A DNA stretch of 64,000 bases from Lentinus brumalis (Eukaryota; Basidiomycota; Agaricomycetes; Polyporales; Polyporaceae): positions 1,302,001 through 1,366,000 of the forward strand of contig MARA01000008.1 of NCBI GenBank assembly GCA_001792895.1, written 5' to 3'. Each line of letters begins with the position of its first letter. Position 1 is the stretch's first letter. A program made the translations under genes and the position numbers. Below are positions 34,850 through 45,535 of this stretch, one piece after another. The notes below the pieces were generated by a model. The model was not told the origin of the DNA. It searched no databases and saw only the letters and a program-made list of their open reading frames with translations.

Positions 34850-36908
34850 TCAGGCTGTATCGTAGATGGCTTGCAGCTCCCCACGGAAGGCTGCCTCTGT
34901 AGCTGGACGACTGCGAAGAAATCAGGACACCGAACCCGTGAGCGAACTATCCCACATACCGAACATTGCCCTTATTCTAGAACCAAAATTGTCAGGATTC
35001 GGCCTGAGTCAAGAAGCCTACAGAGTACTCACTTGCGTCCGGACGAATCTCCCCTGGTCAACGACGATGATCCTACCTGGGTCCTGAATACGCTCATGCG
35101 GAAAGAGGCCCATAGGGTGCTCGGTCATGCGCTCGACGATCGTCTTGGCGACACTCCTCCGTGCGTTCGCATTGAGTCCGCTTTCCGCTGCCTCCACGAT
35201 GAGGCACGGGAACTTCTGGCCGGTCCCGACCACTACGACGTCGTGCACGATGTCGGCGCACGTCTTGCGCACCGTATCCTCGATCGTCCTATGTAGCACG
35301 CACGCTCTCAGCTTCTCGCCAGATCAGACAGCTCTGCTTGGGGTCTCACTTCGTATCCACGAACCCCTCTACGGTCTTTATCCAGTCTCCTATGCGCCCG
35401 CGATACACATACCCATCGTCGACCTTCTCGAGGAGATCGCCGGTGTGGTAGTACCCATCACCTGAGACGAGCGGAGGCGGAGGACAGTCGTCTTCGTTTT
35501 CGGGCACGACGATTTCGTACAGCTCCCTGTCACCTTCCGACGCCTCATGATTGTACGGAAGGAAGACGGGGTTAGTTCCAGGTATTGGCCGCAGGAGACG
35601 AGAGGACGGGTCGGCACCGCGACGTGAACGCAGTAGAGGTCCTGGATGTCAGTGCGCCCGACGTCAGCTGGTGATCACAGCCCTAGCAACTGGGCGATAC
35701 AGAATGTGCACCTGTTTCTGTGGTCCCATATCCAGTCTGATGGCATGTTTGTCAGTCGGACACATCTGTAGGAGCGATGACCGACTCAGTCACTTACCGT
35801 CAGTTTGATGTCATTCGCATGAGCCCACTCCTCGTCTTCCTTATTCATGGACGTGCCGGTGTAACCAACCTCGTAGAGATCTCTCAGTGCTGCCTTTACT
35901 GAGTCGTCGGACTGCGCGGCGCGGATGAGGACCGAAAGGTGGGTGCCGAAAATGACGAGGTGTCTGAGCCTGCAGACTCGACTCATGCCCATGAACTCGT
36001 CAACGCCTATCGCGGTGGACGAGGTCTGCACCATACATCCGCCGGCGCGCATGATGGCAAGGAAGACTACGGTCCGATTGAGGATGAGCTCACGAAAGGT
36101 ATATGCATGTACGACGCACTATGGAAAGACGCTACATGGGCGGTACTTCCGATGGTGTTGATGACATGCTGGCCCTCGGACAGTGGCAGTAGACCCGCGA
36201 CGATCACCTTACGTCGTATGACGGCTTCGATCATTTTGTAGGTGTTCGGGATGATTTTTGGCATTCCCCCGGTTGTTCCTGACGAGTGGAACATCGCTGC
36301 GATGTCGTCTCGTCGCACGGGGGCAATACTTTGCTGACCGAACTTCAGCTCGTCCTCCCGACCGGCGGCTTTGAGCTCCGCGATCGCTTCGAGCATCCCC
36401 GCGTCGTCCAAGGGCACGAAGTGACTGGGAGGGCATTGGACCGTATCTGGTGAAGGATTTACGGGCAGACGAGACGGATCGATGACGAGCGCTTTCCCAC
36501 CGCTCTTGGACAGAAGCTCGTAGATGACCGATACGTCCGTGAAGTCCCCACTGCCGAATAACTGAGGGGTGTAACCCAAGGATGAGACAGCGATATGGTT
36601 GAGCATATCGCTGAACTTCCGACCTGTAAGCCTGAATACCCCGATGTCGTCAACGTATGCCTCGGAATGCACACAGAGAGATCAAGGACGCACCAGAATC
36701 CGACGACATCGCTGGGGTTAAGCTGCAGAGGCGCCAGCGTCCGCAGCCAGTACGCGCGAGTGACTGCGAGACGATTTTCGAGCTCGCGATATGTCACGCG
36801 CCCCCAGTCATCGTTGCGGCCAAGATACGGGCGGAACACGAGGTCGTCAGCATGCCGTTCGAGCGCGGGTATGACAAGTGATAGATAGTGGTTCGCTGCG
36901 TCGCCCAT
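34850..36908 (-). CDS. stand-alone adenylate-forming enzyme (acetyl-CoA-synthetase-like), with one apparent frameshift
   Basis: Exons: 36908-36694, 36631-35798, 35736-35712, 35641-35350, 35288-35033, 34976-34960, 34910-34850; about 566 aa. It would activate a carboxylate with ATP. Core motifs are in order: FHSSGTTGGMPKIIP (phosphate loop), TGYGTTETG (split over a 25-nt exon), GDGYYHTGDLLEKV, YRGRIGDWIK and a C-terminal NKGNVRR segment on a 17-nt exon. No carrier or reductase domain follows. Two oddities appear. Between HVASFHS (about 36118) and RELILNRTVVFLAIM (about 36085) the frame slips by one base with no intron possible; total coding length is 1700, one short of a multiple of three. Also, the A10 position usually held by the catalytic Lys (RRKA) reads RRPA. 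It lies head to head with the Mcp5-like gene. Confidence 0.88.
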
Positions 36909-37888
36909 AGTGCGCTAGGATTCGAAAGTACCGTCGGACGTGTGAGTGCAAGCTTTCTCCGGACCCTGCGTATATATGCCCGGTAGAAGCGCCATGATGG
37001 ATTCGAATCCCAGAGTACGGAAATCTGAAAGATCATCACCGCGGGTGACTTCGCGGGCGGTGACGGAGGTAGGAGAGTCGTCCGCCGATTGTGGCACCGC
37101 TGGAAAGGTCATACGTGTGGCCGCCTCATGTCTGCGGAAAAACAAACAAGCTGCCTCTGGGCTCAACGTACGAACGTCGGTGAGTGTCAGTAGACGGCAG
37201 TCGATGTCCCTGAAAGATGATCAGAGGACTTCCCTTGAATGTTGGTTAGCACTGGCTCCCTCCAAGCTCTTGTGCTGACGGTAAGCTTCAGCTCTGGTTT
37301 CTTCCAACACGACGAACCTGGTGTCAATTTGGCGATAGACAGGAGAAACCTAGGCGAAATGTTGTCAACAATGCCATGGTGAGCGCGACAGCCCTGAGCT
37401 TCGACATCAGTACTCAGTTCCGGCCCGTACCTGTCGGTGTCATCCCAGGGTGAAGTTTCAAGTGGTACGAAATAACACGGAATAACACGGAATTAACCTG
37501 GTACCAAAGAGTCACGGTGCCCGTCCGCGATACGTACGGATGATGGGTTTGTATGAAGGCGAGCCCCCCGAGTCAGACTGTTCATGAACTGAGTGTTCTT
37601 CCTAAGTCTTCTCGGGGCCATCCGAGTCCCACGTCGTCTGTCGTCCTTCATGCAGTCCCGCAGCTATGCAACATTCGTAAGTAAGAGTCACCAGATTGAT
37701 GCTGGGGATTGTCTTCCGCCAAAGCTGAGAAAGGAAGACGACAAACGAAGCAGAGACCTGGAGAGACTCAGACACGGAGAGGGCGAGTGTGACACTCGTT
37801 ACTGTCACGGAATGTCACAGTACCACGCGTTCGGTTCGCGTGCAGCGTTTGGTCGTCCTCACCACCACCATCGTCGTTGGCGGCGACG
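36909..37888. promoter_or_regulatory. shared divergent upstream region (980 bp)
   Basis: Separates the starts of the adenylating enzyme (minus) and the Mcp5-like gene (plus), so it holds both promoters. GAATAACACG-type duplication occurs near 37470-37495. No gene is supported. Confidence 0.45.
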
Positions 37889-40800
37889 ATGGCCACTTTC
37901 TCCGATGGCGGCGACGTGGCCGCTATGGTCGACAACGATATCCAGGACAACATGCAGTTTCTTCTCCAGACTCTCCTCGACAACAAGGAGAAGCAACTCC
38001 AATCAGCGGCCACGCTCGGCCACCAGCTGCTGGCGCAGCGCACGGAATTACAAGACAAGATCAGGCAGATGCAGGAGCTGGAGCTGGAGAACTCGGGGGT
38101 CGACGAGAGCTTTGACGGCAGTGTTCGTGACAAGTACCGCGAGCTAGTGGACTCGATCAAGGCTTGGGACGCGGAGAACGAACAGTTGACCAGCGTTTTT
38201 GGTTCGAAAGTGAGTGGCAACCTTGTTGAACATGTTCCCCCTCGTCCGACCGTGCTTCATCAGCCTACGAATGGAGTCCACGCCCCTGCTTCTCGTCACG
38301 CCGAGCCCTCGCGTAACGATGAACGGTCCAAAGGTGGTGCCGGTCCGTCTGCCGCTCAGTCGTCGCGTCGTGCCAAAAATGCGGCTCATCGTGCGGACGA
38401 TGTCGGTGAGTGTTTATCCATGATTCACATGTCTCCAGTCCCCCATCCCATGCACTCCGAGCGGATCCTATTGAGGGACAGTTCGTGTATCCTCGCCCTG
38501 CAGCCAGGCAACATTGCCCGCGGCGGCGCTGCATCTCCTTGCTAGCTTCTGCGTTCACGTATGCCGAGTCGTATTCTCAATGTTCTATGGGAATTTGCGC
38601 CGCATTGAGGGTTGCGTCTTATCCTTCCATGCATAGGAGGCGGCACGGAAGCCTCGTCCGTGACTCAACGCGATGTCAATCCCTTGTGCTTCCTTTGCAG
38701 GGAAGTTGCGTACGACACACTCACAAGGAGGGGCGCGCGCATGATGCGGCGTAGCACGCGTGCTGGGCCAGGTCACCCCGATGAGACCTGTGTGGCCTCA
38801 GTAGGTCACCCAAGTCATGGGCGGGACGTTGCTGGCTGTAAATAGGCATGCACAGTCGTCTCGAGAAACAAGCGTATGTCTGTGACACTCCCTGGCGTAG
38901 GGCAGGACGGTCACTTCTTCGGATATAGCCGCCGTGACTGATGCGCTTCGTGCCTTTCTGATGTTCTGCGCACGACGAACTAATGAAATACTACAGAATT
39001 CGCGTTTGAGATTGGGAGCGGGCTACTCACGGAGGTTAGGCGGTTGCAGAGCTTGCTGGGTGAGCGAGACAAGGCGATCGCCGATATGAAGGAGGAGAAG
39101 GACGACTTGGAGAAGTCCCTTGAAAACCTCCGTCAGACCCTTCGGGAGCAGGAGCAGTCTGCGGACAAGTTCAAGGAGGAAAACTGGAATCTCGAGATCA
39201 CCCTCCAGGAGCTCCGCACGCAGATGGCAGACACCCAAGCGACGGTGCAGCGTCTAGAGGGCGAGAACAAACGTCTCACTCGCCAGCTTACGACGTTGCG
39301 GGAGACAGCGGATCAACACAAGAACGAGGCGGAACGTCAACAGACGGCATTCGAAGAACTGAAGGCCAAGCATGAGACAGACGTCGCTCAGGCTCGCAAG
39401 CACGCCGCGAGTCTGCAACGCGACAAGTCGGACCTCCAGCAGGCCTTGGACTCCATGAAGGCGGAGGCGGCGAAAGCCAGTCGACGCCTCCCTCGCTTCG
39501 GCTCCCCGCTCACTCCTAACGGTCTTTCTGCGTCTGAGGCTGTGACTCCAGCTGACCATGACGACGACGATGTGTTCAGCGTAGCTGGCGCGTCGACGCA
39601 CACGCGCAAGAAGCTGGACAACTCCGGTCTGTTCCCCGAGGGCTTCGAGTTCGGCGACGAGTCGCCCGACCCGTCGCCGTCTAGACCGTTCCTGGCACCT
39701 AATCACCCGACTAACGAGATCGAGGCTCTCCAACAGCGTCTCGCGCACGCTCAGAGGCAGATCAACACGCTCAAGAGCACGTTGCAGCGCGAGAAGGAGC
39801 TCCGCATTGATTACCGGCGCAAGCTCGAAGCGTCGCCCGGCTTTGCTATCGAGGAGGAGGAGGACGAAGCGGCCGAAGAGGAGGGAGAGGCTGCCCCCAA
39901 ACCCAGGGCGCGTCTCACCCCGTACCGTCGTGGGCGTGGGCGCGGCAGAGGACGCGGTGGTCTCACTCTCATTCAGCGTCTGGGCATGGCAGCACACAGT
40001 CCCGCTTCCGAGTACAACGACGATTTCGAACCAGATTCCTCTCCCGCGCCTTCTGTACCGCCTATCCCAGCAGAGTTCCGTCCAGATGCCGGCTTGGGCG
40101 ACGAAGAGGAGGAGCTTGATCTGCAGGCCTCACCTTCCCCGGCAATCAAGTCGAACCGCACCAGCGTGGACGGTATGGATCCCGAGTTCGCCAATGTCCT
40201 CCGTCGTACGGCGTCTGCAGGTTCCATCTCGAATGTCAGTCCTTCGCCGCTGCGCCAGAGCGTTTTAGCTCGCACCCAGCGCGGCGGTACTCTCCCTCGC
40301 ACCAGGCGAGGTGGAGGCGCTGCATACCAAGAAGCCCGTCCCCCTTCGCTCGTTGGAGCGCCAGAGGCCCTTTCCGCCGAATTCTTTGGTCTGATGGACC
40401 CCGAGCCCATCTCTCCTCTGGCAGAAGACTTGCGGCAAGAGCTCGCCACGATCGAGACGGTGGAGTTTGGCGTACAAACCGACTTCGAGGAACCTCCACC
40501 CCCTCCACCCCCCGTCATCCAGGTTATCCCACCTGCGACTTCCGACATGGCTATCCAGGTCGAGCCGGAGCCGGAGCTCGCCGTTAGCACTTCTGAGGTT
40601 TCGTTGCAGACTGAGGCCGAAATCGTTCCTTCCCGGTCGGATGCTGAGATCCAGGCTGAGGTCGAGCAGCCCGTCATTCCTACGGCGACGTTCTCTACGG
40701 TGGAAGTTCAAACTCTTGCCCCGTCTGTCTCCAATGCCGAGATGCAGACCGCACCCGCTCTGGTGCATGCAGACGTGCAGACGCAGGCCGCCGAGTCTGC

Positions 40801-43587
40801 CATCTCGCCTGCTGCGGCATTCGCTCAGGAAGTTCGCACCGCCGACATATCCCGCAGCTCAAGTCAAGACTCTGGCGAGACCACGATCCTTGCGAATCGA
40901 CCATTCCTCTTGGCAGCTGAGGATGCGGCCTTGCTGGACGAGGACTATGATGACGGCGCGACGGAGACTGGCTCGCTCATGGGCGAGACGACGCAGACGG
41001 AAGACTTCACTGACGCACGTAGTGTGCCCATGACGCCGACCGACTCCGCGAGCGACTACCATTCCATCATGACCGTCTCTGACGCCGACTTCTCTGACTC
41101 TGGGAGCGACGACGAGAGTATCAAGGCGTCACAGTTGCAGCGGAGCGAGAATGTCTCGGCGATGTCGTCCACTGCCTCGTTGCCGCAGTCGTCTCCCGTT
41201 GCACCTGTCCCCGTTGCAGCACCCGCCAAGCCGCAGCCGACATACGCGTCAGCCGAGATCGAGACTGATCCTATTCCTGAACCACCGCCTGTGGAGACGG
41301 TCGATGAGGGCGTACAGGCGGAGCCCGAGCCTGAACCGGAGCCCGAGCCCGTCGCTCAAGCAGAGCCTGTGGTCGTACCGGAACCTGCTCCCGTTCCCGC
41401 CCCAGAGCCAAAGCCCGAGACTAAGGAGATGTCCATACAAACAGACGAGTGGGTTCCTCCACCTCCACCTCCGCCTGCTCCCGCTCCCGCCACTATCCCT
41501 CCCGCACCCTCCACATCCATTCATGCCGCTGTTCCTGGTCTCATCCCTACGCCTGCCTCTTCAAACGCCTCGTCAACTACATCTGCAGCAGCTGCCGCCG
41601 TTGCTGCTGCTGCTGGTGTCGCTGCAACCTCGCTACCCACGGTCTTCCGTGTTGCGCCGAGTTCCCAGCAGTTCCAGTTCATTCCGCCCTCGTCGGCGGG
41701 CCCGACCGCCGCTACAGCTACGGCACCTTCTGTTCCCTCACCCGTCGCCACTCCCTCACCAAATACAACTATTAGGGACGCTAATGCCACCTTCATCGCT
41801 CGTCCCCGCACCTCTCATTCCGACAGGCGGCAGTCCATTGAGTCGACACTCTCATCGGTCATGGACGATGTCATCAATAGGTCACGGACGCCGTCGGTGC
41901 TGCCCAACATCGACAAATCGCGTCCGCCTATGATGGTGCTGCCACCTCCACCACGTCAACCACCTCCGCCCAACAGCATGTTACCCCCTCCGTTCATACC
42001 CGAGAAGAGGATGTCGCACGACATGCCTCCTCCACGTCCGTCGTCTCCCCCTCCCCCCGAACTCATTCACCGTGCGACCACCCCAAGCCTCAACGTTCCA
42101 CGAGGCACTATTGGTCGTGCACATGGAGCATCCATGCCACCCTCACAACAGGGCCTCCGCCAGTTGCCTTCGACAAGCAGTTTCCGGTCTGCAGCGAACG
42201 CCGCCAATCGGGCGCCGCTCTCGAGCTCGTCAGCGCTTTCGTTCACCCTCCGCGATCGCGAACGTCGCGAGCTCTCCTCAGCCTCGCTCCACTCCGGCTC
42301 ACAGCGTTCGTCGATCTCGTCTGACCATCACTTCGAGAGTCATATGCGGCGCCAGAGCGCGCTGGACCCCATGACCGTGCAGGAACGTGCAGGGCAGACA
42401 GCGGGTCCTGGCACGACGGATCCGAACGTCATCCATGCTATTACCCAGACCATGATCGGCGAGTTCTTGTACAAGTACACGCGTAAAGCCATCGGGAAGG
42501 GCCACGGAGAGCGGAGACATAAACGTTTCTTCTGGGTACACCCGTACACGCGAACGTTGTACTGGAGTTCAGCCGATCCGGGATCGTCGAACGTTACGGA
42601 GTCCAGTGCCAAGAGCGGTGAGTTTTGTCTTAGTCCTTCTGGTGATCTGCTTGCTGATGGACGGTCTAGCGTACATCGAGTCCGTCCGTGCAGTAATGGA
42701 CCCGAACCCGATGCCGCCTGGGATTTACCAGTACAGTGTCATCGTGTCGACGCCTCAGCGGGAGATGAAGTTCACTGCGCCCACCAAGGAAAGGCACGAC
42801 ATCTGGTACAACGTGAGTCGTACGTTTCTACACTGCCGTATACCGTCTCACTCGTCCGGCGTCAGGCTCTACAATACCTTTTGAGTAGGCCGGGGAACTC
42901 TCACACAGTCGGGGCTAGCAATGGCAACGGAGGTCCGGCGCCAATGAGCCCGATGTCTGTCAACGGCGAGCTTCCCGCAGACGACTATCCCCGAACGCGA
43001 TGTCGAGTCCCGAGAGCCAGCGCAGCGCGCGTACCGGACGGACTGGACGGACAGGCATCAGCGGTGATACATTCAATACCACCCCTCGTGGCCAGCGGAG
43101 CCGTTCCCAGATTTCGCTCGGCGGCTCCATGAGCAAGCGTTCGGGAACGCCTGCTGCTGAGTATCTGCGGTGGTCGGAAGGCCCGAGCAGTCCGACGAAG
43201 GAGTACGAGCACATTCCCGGCGGCGAGAACAGCGAGGACCTCGACTTCGAATTACACGACGAGACTCTGTCGGACGAGGGCTTCGAGGGCCTGGAGAACG
43301 TCCGTGCATGTTGCGACGGTCGTCATACAGTCGGGCGGTCTGGGAAGATTGAACATCACCACCACCATCATGACCACGACAACCAGCCGCCAGAACGTGC
43401 ACCGTCTCGTGCCCGCGGCCACCTGCTAGATCCCAACGCCATGGACATGCAGCGCCCGGTTTCTCCGGCTTGGTCGTTCCGTTCGCGGGCTGGTAGCTCA
43501 ACTTCGCACGATGGTGCTGGCTTCTTCTCTAGGTTCGGGACGCGGCGGTCGACGAAGACTGTATCGGCCGCTGGGCATGATTCATAG
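37889..43587 (+). CDS. Num1/ApsA/Mcp5-type cortical anchor protein with PH domain
   Basis: Exons: 37889-38209, 38264-38405, 38997-42617, 42670-42812, 42866-43587; about 1649 aa. Proteins of this family sit at the cell cortex, bind phosphoinositides through a C-terminal PH domain and anchor dynein for nuclear migration. Visible parts: N-terminal coiled coils (about residues 20-100 and 160-310, heptad-rich, e.g. LLGERDKAIADMKEEKDDLE), a long acidic/Pro-rich middle with repeated S-x-E-I-Q-T/A-E-V-type lures (e.g. DMAIQVEPEPE, DAEIQAEVEQP, NAEMQTAPAL), and the Mcp5-type PH domain at about 1305-1418 (EFLYKYTRKAIGKGHGERR, HKRFFWVHPYTRTLYW). A six-His run lies near residue 1570. The second intron is 591 nt, unusually long. 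Near 42991 the frame must gain one base to reach NAMSSPESQRS and the long tail; otherwise translation ends at 43132. Confidence 0.9.
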
Positions 43588-44068
43588 GGCTTGTTGATAC
43601 TCGGTGGAAGGCTTCTCGCTATATTCTTCTCATGCTTTCTGCGCTTACACATCCGATCTTAATCGTTTTTGTCCATCGCGCTTTTGGTACCTATCATAAC
43701 TGATCTTTGCTTTGTTATCGTGCGCTGCTCAGGTCCTAACTCTCCTTCAGAATCATAATCCTCAGGTTTCCTTGTGTCTATGTTCCACGAGACTTCAATT
43801 ACGATTTACCGTTCCCTTCTCGTTACCTACTGCAGCGTGTACCCAGTTATTTTGTGCGAGTACGCAGCATCAATCGAACGTTCCTTAAACCCCAGGCGCT
43901 CTCTGCGAGGGGCATGCGTCAAAAACTGGTCAGCTAGCGAAGGTCGTACTTGGTAAGATTTCAACATGCGGCCGTGCCGGCCTAACCTCCATTCGATGAG
44001 TATCGATACTGTTCTACAGTACAGGTATCCCAGACGTACACAGAAAGTAACCCAATTGTCCAAACATG
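43588..44068. other. intergenic, convergent 3' regions
   Basis: AT-richer than its neighbours, as expected for 3' untranslated and terminator DNA between the Mcp5-like gene and the first membrane-protein gene. No gene seen. Confidence 0.6.
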
Positions 44069-45535
44069 TCAAACCGCCGCTCCGATCTGCTTCGTCGTCA
44101 TTAACGCGGACATCCGATCCTGCGAGCCATACGGATCCGGGTGGTCTCCGAAACGGTGCACGCTACCAGTCTCCGTGTGCACGACACGCTCGAGGTCGAT
44201 CGTGACACCGATGGAGACATTCGGTCGTCCGGTTAGACTCGACCGGTGGCCCCATAGTCGTGCGGGACTCGTAGGCGAGCTCAGGCTGCCGATCGTGTTG
44301 CCGGAAGACGACGAGTTGGGATGCCGTGCGCGCACGATGAGCATCGAGAAGACGATGGCCTATGGAAGCACGTCAGCGTCTGCTGGAGAGGAGGGGGCCG
44401 GTGGAGACTTACGGCGACTGGAGGTACCGGGTCGAGGAAGATGAAGAATGCGTTGGTGCCCATGGCATCGGTGATGATGAGAAGGAGGAGGTGTGCGCAG
44501 TAGAAGCCGGCTGCCGTGGTTGTCAGTGACAGTTACGCACAAGGCCGAGACTTGAAGGAGACGCACCGGACTGTATGATAACCTCAAGTACGTGGTTGGT
44601 ATATGAGCCACCGTTGGTGGCCTCCCGCGAAGAGATGTTGCGAGAAACTCTGGAGTTGACTCGCCATATCTTCCAACAGATGAGGCCTGCGGTGAGGGTT
44701 AGATGTTATGGGGCAGGAATACAGGAGAGATCGCACGCACCTGCGCAGTAGATGTTCACGATGAACGTGAGTACGAAGTAGTACCGGATCCGGATTGAGA
44801 CGTCGCTCCGGATGAGGTGGTCGCCGGATTCGACCTGCAGTAGGGCAACGATCACCAAGACCCCGAGCGCTGCGAAGGGTAGGTGTCGTAGACATGAGCG
44901 CTCCTTCACGGCAGACATCGCGAGTGTGCACGTACCGGTATTCCCGAGGATCGCGGCTGTCGGCAATAAGATAACATACACGTTGTAGCTCCAAAGTACA
45001 AAGGTTCGGTACACCTGCGAAGTGTGGTCGTGTGAGCTATCTCCATGACCATGTGGTGGGCGGCGCACGAGAAGGAAGCTAGCACGCACTATTATTACGT
45101 CCGAAATGAGGGTGAGGACGATGTTGAACGAGTTCTTTGCCGCTGCGAGTGGGTTGGCGGGGTCCGCATAGTACGCGGTGGGGTCGGGGCGTTGGCCGCC
45201 ATGCACTGCGAACGCTTGGTAGGTACGAACGAGTGCGAGCACCTGGTCCTGTACGGACGTCAGTAAGGCATGGTGGAGGACAGACAAAGTACGCACAGCG
45301 ATGGTGGACAGGAATATGAAGTAACACGCGATCTGCAGCCACACTGAAGAGCGCTTCGCGTTCCTCTTGCTGAACATCTCGATGCATTGGGGGAAATACG
45401 TCAGGTACGCCCCTGGGCCATGGACAACACTTGAGCTCAGGTACGTGGATGGGGAAGTATGCAGGACTCACCCGTGGCAATGAGTTGAAACCAAAGACCG
45501 ATGAGCTCCGCATTCTCCACGCTGATGTCGCCCAT
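44069..45535 (-). CDS. multi-pass membrane protein, Agaricomycete orphan family (paralogue 1)
   Basis: Eight exons: 45535-45472, 45412-45297, 45248-45090, 45014-44936, 44869-44741, 44686-44567, 44510-44413, 44359-44069; 351 aa, all phases consistent. It starts MGDISVENAELIGLWFQLIA and shows about seven hydrophobic segments, for example VWLQIACYFIFLSTIA, YNVYVILLPTAAILG, LGVLVIVALLQV and YYFVLTFIVNIYCAG, followed by a cytoplasmic-looking polar tail of about 95 residues. Family landmarks shared with the copies at 50997 and 63335 are Y-x-P-Q-C after the first intron, YQAFAVHGG, and VYRTFVLW. Function is unknown. The 7-TM layout suggests a receptor or transporter-like role, but no motif proves it. 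Confidence 0.85.
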
